Origin: a bacterium
Lineage (GTDB): Bacteria > Zixibacteria > MSB-5A5 > GN15 > FEB-12
Direction of reading: 5' to 3'
DNA length: 64,000 nt
Assembly (NCBI GenBank): GCA_016708025.1
Contig: JADJGQ010000002.1
Coordinates: forward strand, 868,001 to 932,000
Shown here: one piece after another, positions 60,005 through 64,000 of the stretch
Numbering within the stretch: the stretch's first letter is position 1
How the letters are laid out: every line of letters starts with the position of its first letter
The notes under the pieces: model-generated
The model's database searches: none
What the model saw: only the letters and a program-made list of their open reading frames with translations
Told to the model about the DNA's origin: nothing
Program-made: the position numbers and the translations under genes

Positions 60005-60826
60005 ATGAAGAAGATGTTTGCAAAGCTCCGGGACCGACGTGGAATATCGTTAGTGGAAATGCTGATCGCGTTCGCCCTGACCGGTGTCGTAACTGCCTCG
60101 GTTTTGAAGGCGTACGTGACCCAGCACAAAAATTACATGGTCCAGGATGATATCACGCATATCCAGCAGAACGTCCGCGCATCGATTGATGAGCTGTCGC
60201 GTCAGTGCCGGATGGCGGGCTATGCCCTGCCGCTTGGTCTCCCGTCGATCGAGGCCGCCAATACCGATCCGGACACGATCACAATCGTCTATCACGACGA
60301 TGGTTGCGACACGTATCTTGCTTCGGCGATGCCCCAGCCGTCCTCTGAATTAAAGTGCGCGACCGATGTCTCCTGCTTTTATGACGGACAGTGGGTCTAC
60401 ATCTTCGAGCCGGACTCCGGCGGTGGCGAGTTCTTCGAGATCACGCACGTGCAGCCGTCGTCGCAGCACCTGCAGCACAATACTATGACGTTATCGAAAG
60501 CGTACACCAAGGATGCGGTCATCCTTTCGCTGATGCGCATACAATTCTATATCGATCAAACCGATCCCGATCATCCGAACCTCATGATACGACTTCCCGG
60601 CAAAACCCCGCAGGTCTACGCCGAGAATATTTCCGACCTGCAGTTCCGTTATCGCCTTGAAGACGGAAACCTAGTGAATGTGCCGGTTGCAGTGGAGGAT
60701 GTCCGCGAGATACTGATCTCGGTGACCGGGCGCTCCGCCAATCCGGATCCGGACAAACCGGAAGACGAGCAGTATCGGACTCGTACCTCGAGCACTTCGG
60801 TTGCGTTGCGCAACCTGGGAGTGTAA
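60005..60826 (+). CDS. PilW-like minor pilin, copy 1
   Basis: 273 residues. Prepilin motif RG|ISLVEMLIAFALTGVVTASVL with Glu+5. The following 'DDITHIQQNVRASIDELSRQCRMAGYALP' is the PilW signature (an N-methylated helix with 'aR...l.rdiR.AGy'). The ectodomain includes two Cys in CATDVSCFYDGQWVYIFEPDSGGGEFFEI and ends 'ILISVTGRSANPDPDKPEDEQYRTRTSSTSVALRNLGV', a PilW C-terminal pattern. It helps initiate and prime type IV pili together with PilV and PilX. It is followed by a near-identical second copy. Confidence 0.92.
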   Translation: MKKMFAKLRDRRGISLVEMLIAFALTGVVTASVLKAYVTQHKNYMVQDDITHIQQNVRASIDELSRQCRMAGYALPLGLPSIEAANTDPDTITIVYHDDGCDTYLASAMPQPSSELKCATDVSCFYDGQWVYIFEPDSGGGEFFEITHVQPSSQHLQHNTMTLSKAYTKDAVILSLMRIQFYIDQTDPDHPNLMIRLPGKTPQVYAENISDLQFRYRLEDGNLVNVPVAVEDVREILISVTGRSANPDPDKPEDEQYRTRTSSTSVALRNLGV

Positions 60827-60887
60827 GCAGGTCAAATGGTGATCCGGCCTGCAAGCCCCGATATCGGCAGGTCAGGAGGTGCAAGAA

Positions 60888-61721
60888 ATGAAGCAGAGTA
60901 TGAACCGAACGAGATCGCATGGATTAAACGCGCGCGGCATTTCGCTGGTCGAAATGCTGATCGCGTTTGCCCTGACGGGAATCGTCACCAGCGCCGTACT
61001 CAAAGCCTACGTGACGCAGCATAAGAATTATATGACACAGGATGATATCACCCACATTCAGCAGAATGTCCGGGCATCGATCGATGAACTGGCACGGCAG
61101 TGCCGAATGGCCGGATATGCCATTCCGCTGGGACTGGAGGCGATCGAGGCCTCCAATACTAACCCCGATACGATCACGATCGTCTACCATGACGAAGGTT
61201 GCGATACGTATTTGTCGGAGACGATGGGTTCTGCTTCGGCCGAACTCAATTGCGCCACCGATGTCTCCTGCTTTTACGATGGTCAGTGGGTGTATATCTT
61301 CGAGCCGGATTCTGGCGGCGGCGAATTTGTGGAGATCTCATCGGTGCAAACCGCATCCAACGAATTGCAGCACAGCGGCTCGGTGCTCTCCAAGGCATAT
61401 AGCGTCGATGCGATAGTGCTTTCGCTGATGCGCGTGCAATTCTATGTCGACAATAGCGATCTGGATCACCCGAACCTGATGCTCAAACTGCCGGGGAAAG
61501 CCCCCCAGGTATATGCTGAAAATATCTCTGATGTGCAGTTCAGATATCGACTGGAAGACGGAAGTGTAGTGGATGTCCCAGTGGCGGTCGAGGATGTGCG
61601 AGAGGTTCTCATTTCGGTGACTGGTCGCTCGGCCAATCCCGATCCGGATAAGGCCGATGACGAGCAGTATCGCACTCGAACATCGTCAACTTCGGTTGCC
61701 TTGCGCAACCTGGGCGTCTAG
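60888..61721 (+). CDS. PilW-like minor pilin, copy 2 (tandem duplicate)
   Basis: 277 residues from ATG 60888, with AGGAGG 9 bases upstream. From RGISLVEMLIAFALTG to the C-terminus RTSSTSVALRNLGV it aligns without gaps to copy 1. Differences cluster in two places: after the DTYL motif (SETMGSASAELN against ASAMPQPSSELK) and in the stretch after EFVEI (SSVQTASNELQHSGSV). Both copies keep the prepilin site, so both should be processed. Loss of neither frame suggests both are used, perhaps as alternative tip subunits. Confidence 0.92.
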   Translation: MKQSMNRTRSHGLNARGISLVEMLIAFALTGIVTSAVLKAYVTQHKNYMTQDDITHIQQNVRASIDELARQCRMAGYAIPLGLEAIEASNTNPDTITIVYHDEGCDTYLSETMGSASAELNCATDVSCFYDGQWVYIFEPDSGGGEFVEISSVQTASNELQHSGSVLSKAYSVDAIVLSLMRVQFYVDNSDLDHPNLMLKLPGKAPQVYAENISDVQFRYRLEDGSVVDVPVAVEDVREVLISVTGRSANPDPDKADDEQYRTRTSSTSVALRNLGV

Positions 61722-61771
61722 GCGCAAAAAGTCGCCGTGAAAAGCGTGAATTGGTCCTGACAGGAGGATAT

Positions 61772-63433
61772 ATGTTGATGGTACGAATTCAGTCGCAGCG
61801 AGGGATGGCCACCCTGATCGCCTTGATCATGGTCGGAATGCTCGCGCTTCTCGGCATCGCGGCGCTTTCGACGTCGGATGACGAAGTGATGGTGGCTGGT
61901 AATCAGCTCCATGAAACACAGGCATTCTATGCGGCAGAGTCGGGTCTTGACGTCGCCGCAGCTTCGATACAGCACCAATACGAGGAATCGGGCGGAAAAC
62001 CGCCGGAAACCATGCCGGAGGGTGAAGAAGCGATCAATGGTTGCACCGTTGAATACACGACTACTCCCGATGGCGCCGCAAAAGCAGAAGTGCTTTCGAC
62101 CGGCACCCTGAGCGGCCTGCATGCGCTGGTGCAATCCTATACCCTGCAGTCCACCGGCGCGAGCGATGACAACAGTTCGCAGGTGGCCTTGCAGCAGCAG
62201 TTCAAAGCGGCACTCGTGCCGATCTTCCAGTTCGCGGTCTTTTATGACCAGGACCTCGAGATCGCCCCGGGACCGGAAATGAACCTGTTGGGCCGTGTAC
62301 ACTCTAACGCTGACCTCTATATTCAGGCGGGTAACCGTCTCCGGATGGACAGCTATACCACCGCCGCCGGCCATGTCTACCATGGTCGAAAAGGACCGGG
62401 AAGCGTCGATGCCGGCGACGTATTGGTGAAGAACGGCGCTGGAGATTACGTCAGCATGAAGGAAGGTTCAGGCTGGCTGGATGCACACGATAGCCATTGG
62501 TATGATTCATCGATCGCCCGTTGGAATGGCCGTTTACAGGACGCCAGCCATGGACAGAAACCGATCGAACTACCGCTCGAAGGAACTGATGATCCGCACT
62601 CGATCATTGAACCGGCCGGCGGCTCGAATACCAACTCGTATGAACATAAGGCGAGCCTGAAGTTCATCAACAACCAGGCCTTTCAGTTGGATAACGGCGG
62701 AAACTGGGTTGACGTGACCGCCGATATGACCGCCAAGGGGATCATTACCTATAGCGCCGACAAATTCTATGATGGTCGCGAGGCCAAAAATGTCGACGTG
62801 ACCGACTTGGATATGGATAAGTTGTATGATGAAGGGTACGCGCCGCGCAATGGCATCATCTACTTCTCCGATGATATCGCCGGCAGCAGTGAGTATCCCG
62901 CGCTCCGTCTGAAGAACGGTTCGGAGTTGGGTGATGAATTGACTATTGCCAGCGCCAATCCGGTCTATACGGTCGGCAATTACAATAGCACAAACAAGAA
63001 ACCGGCTTCGATCATGACCGATGCGTTGACCTTTTTGTCGAGCGCGTGGGATGATGCAAAGGGTGCTTTGGCCAAGTCGAATCGCGTTGCCAATGCGACC
63101 ACGGTCAATTGCTCGTACCTGACCGGTAACAAAACAACTACGTCAACCGTGTACAGTGGCGGTTTTGAGAACCTGCCGCGATTCCTGGAAACCTGGACAG
63201 GTAAAGTAATGACCTGGCGCGGTTCGGCCGTTTGTCTCTGGCCGGCTGAACAGGCGACAGGAAACTGGGGCGGTACTTACTACGATCCGCCGACTCGTAG
63301 CTGGTGGTATGATATGGATCTGGATGATCCGGCGAATCTCCCGCCGGGAACGCCGATGGCCCAGGTCTTCCAGCGACTCGGCTGGCAGCAGACTCATGCG
63401 ATCATCGATGCGCAGAAGTTCCAAGAGGAATAA
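61772..63433 (+). CDS. PilX-like minor pilin/assembly protein
   Basis: 553 residues from ATG 61772 with ACAGGAGGA upstream. The N-terminus GMATLIALIMVGMLALLGIAALSTSDDEVMVAGNQLHETQAFYAAESGLD is the PilX_N pattern (hydrophobic helix without the canonical Glu+5, followed by the A-Y-A-A-E-s-G-l-d element). The large ectodomain (about 70-553) includes 'NLLGRVHSNADLYIQAGNRLRMDSYTTAAGHVYHG' and ADKFYDGREAKNVDVTDLDMDKLYDEGYAPRNGIIYFSDD. Full-length paralogue of the orphan protein at 32453. It is the last gene of the operon and is followed by a terminator. Confidence 0.92.
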   Translation: MLMVRIQSQRGMATLIALIMVGMLALLGIAALSTSDDEVMVAGNQLHETQAFYAAESGLDVAAASIQHQYEESGGKPPETMPEGEEAINGCTVEYTTTPDGAAKAEVLSTGTLSGLHALVQSYTLQSTGASDDNSSQVALQQQFKAALVPIFQFAVFYDQDLEIAPGPEMNLLGRVHSNADLYIQAGNRLRMDSYTTAAGHVYHGRKGPGSVDAGDVLVKNGAGDYVSMKEGSGWLDAHDSHWYDSSIARWNGRLQDASHGQKPIELPLEGTDDPHSIIEPAGGSNTNSYEHKASLKFINNQAFQLDNGGNWVDVTADMTAKGIITYSADKFYDGREAKNVDVTDLDMDKLYDEGYAPRNGIIYFSDDIAGSSEYPALRLKNGSELGDELTIASANPVYTVGNYNSTNKKPASIMTDALTFLSSAWDDAKGALAKSNRVANATTVNCSYLTGNKTTTSTVYSGGFENLPRFLETWTGKVMTWRGSAVCLWPAEQATGNWGGTYYDPPTRSWWYDMDLDDPANLPPGTPMAQVFQRLGWQQTHAIIDAQKFQEE

Positions 63434-63446
63434 CTGTATCAATGAA

Positions 63447-63479
63447 GAAGCCCCCGGCCATACGTCGGGGGCTTCTTTT
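63447..63479 (+). terminator. Rho-independent terminator of the pilin operon
   Basis: GAAGCCCCCG (63447-63456) pairs with CGGGGGCTTC (63466-63475), then TTTT, 13 bases after the PilX stop. It also faces the convergent SppA gene. Confidence 0.92.
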
Positions 63480-63498
63480 GTGCGTGTTTCCGCTGAGG

Positions 63499-64000
63499 CT
63501 ATTCAATTAATAGATCATACGGCATCCGGGCATACAAGTCGCCGTTCGCCGAACTGATCGCCTGCCCCGCCTGGCCGAGTGCATCGGTTGTGTCGCCACC
63601 GAAAACCGAGGCCACCATCCCCATGAATGATCGCGCAGGGAGTACAAACAGCGGCCGATTCTCCGGGTAGACTCTCACCCGATACTCTTTCAGCTCAAGG
63701 GTGGCCGCCAGGTAATCAAGCGACTGCTTGAGACCGCCCAATTGGTCGACCAATCCATTGCGCAAAGCTTCCCGCCCGGTCCAGACTTTTCCACGTCCCA
63801 GTTGATCCACCGAGTCGACCGAAAGATGCCGGCTGCTCGCGACCAACTCACAGAAATGACCGTAGAATGCTTCGATCTGGGAGTAGTATTTTTCACGTTC
63901 TTCGGCGCTGAACGGAGCGACCGTACTCAGCATTCCGGAGTATTTGCCGCGCAGATAGAGCTCTTTCCCCAGCGAGATCTTTTCGTAGAGATTACTTAGA
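63499..64000 (-). CDS. sppA: SppA-type (S49) signal peptide peptidase, C-terminal fragment
   Basis: The frame runs from the right edge to the stop at 63499; the internal ATG 63933 is not the real start. The protein segment 'ISLGKELYLRGKYSGMLSTVAPFSAEEREKYYSQIEAFYGHFCELVASSR' followed by GRGKVWTGREALRNGLVDQLGGL is the S49 peptidase C-terminal part, including the conserved G-R/K-V-W-T-G and N-G-L-V-D motifs. The catalytic Ser/Lys core lies outside the window. SppA degrades cleaved signal peptides in the inner membrane. Confidence 0.93.
   Translation of the reverse strand, partial: LSNLYEKISLGKELYLRGKYSGMLSTVAPFSAEEREKYYSQIEAFYGHFCELVASSRHLSVDSVDQLGRGKVWTGREALRNGLVDQLGGLKQSLDYLAATLELKEYRVRVYPENRPLFVLPARSFMGMVASVFGGDTTDALGQAGQAISSANGDLYARMPYDLLIE

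Noticed and set aside
1..64000. CRISPR arrays, prophage, insertion sequences or integrons
   Set aside because: No regularly spaced repeats, transposase, integrase or phage structural genes were seen.

Overview
The window looks like chromosomal DNA of a Gram-negative bacterium of the FCB group, most likely candidate division Zixibacteria or a close relative. This is inferred, not proven. The evidence is a set of large secreted proteins that end in the 'QNYPNPFNPxTxI...' C-terminal sorting domain (type IX secretion-like/FlgD-like), dockerin repeats of the form GDxNxxxxxDLSDLSxLIAYL, a cohesin-like domain, BACON and SBBP repeat proteins, type IV pilus minor pilins, and ordinary sigma70-like promoters (TTGACA/TATAAT type). 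There is no rRNA, CRISPR array, integrase or transposase. Two tRNA genes are present: Arg-ACG and Ser-TGA.

Layout. 1-8.1 kb (minus strand) is housekeeping and envelope: a DUF885 start, an RlmD-type rRNA methyltransferase, a CDF metal exporter, a CorC/HlyC CBS protein, HtpX, an unusual half-transporter fused to an Arg-Asp repeat tail, and a TrkA-type K+ channel. 8.1-14.8 kb (plus) has a VanZ-like protein and two exported sorting-domain proteins, the first very large with BACON repeats and a cohesin-like module. 14.8-17.2 kb has a PP2C phosphatase, tRNA-Arg, a DUF4328 protein and a VOC protein. 17.3-19.6 kb is a secreted subtilase. 20.0-34.1 kb (all minus) is a signalling block: an orphan PilX-like pilin, a purine permease, a six-PAS histidine kinase, a sigma54 response regulator, a 460-base intergenic region with a sigma54 promoter and a terminated structured leader, then an FHA-GAF-SpoIIE phosphatase coupled to a TPR Ser/Thr kinase. 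34.3-43 kb is mixed membrane and metabolic genes. 43-50.9 kb holds dockerin, beta-helix and surface-repeat proteins and a calcineurin-type phosphatase. 51-56 kb holds small stress-type membrane genes and another sorting-domain protein. 56-59.3 kb has tRNA-Ser, a CoA-binding protein, endonuclease IV and an aldehyde dehydrogenase. 59.6-63.4 kb is a minor-pilin operon (PilV, two PilW copies, PilX). The window ends inside an SppA-type peptidase.

Two themes stand out. The first is a possible hierarchical circuit: the histidine kinase/NtrC-type regulator pair lies directly upstream of a well-spaced -24/-12 promoter that would drive the SpoIIE phosphatase/Ser-Thr kinase operon through a terminator-containing leader. 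The second is that four genes are interrupted by single-base indels in homopolymer runs (AAA at 447-449, CCCC at 11823-11826, GGGG at 46764-46767, T8 at 50843-50850). In each case changing one base restores a family motif or signal peptide. Assembly or sequencing error is the simplest explanation, although the T8 tract sits where a phase-variation switch would be expected.
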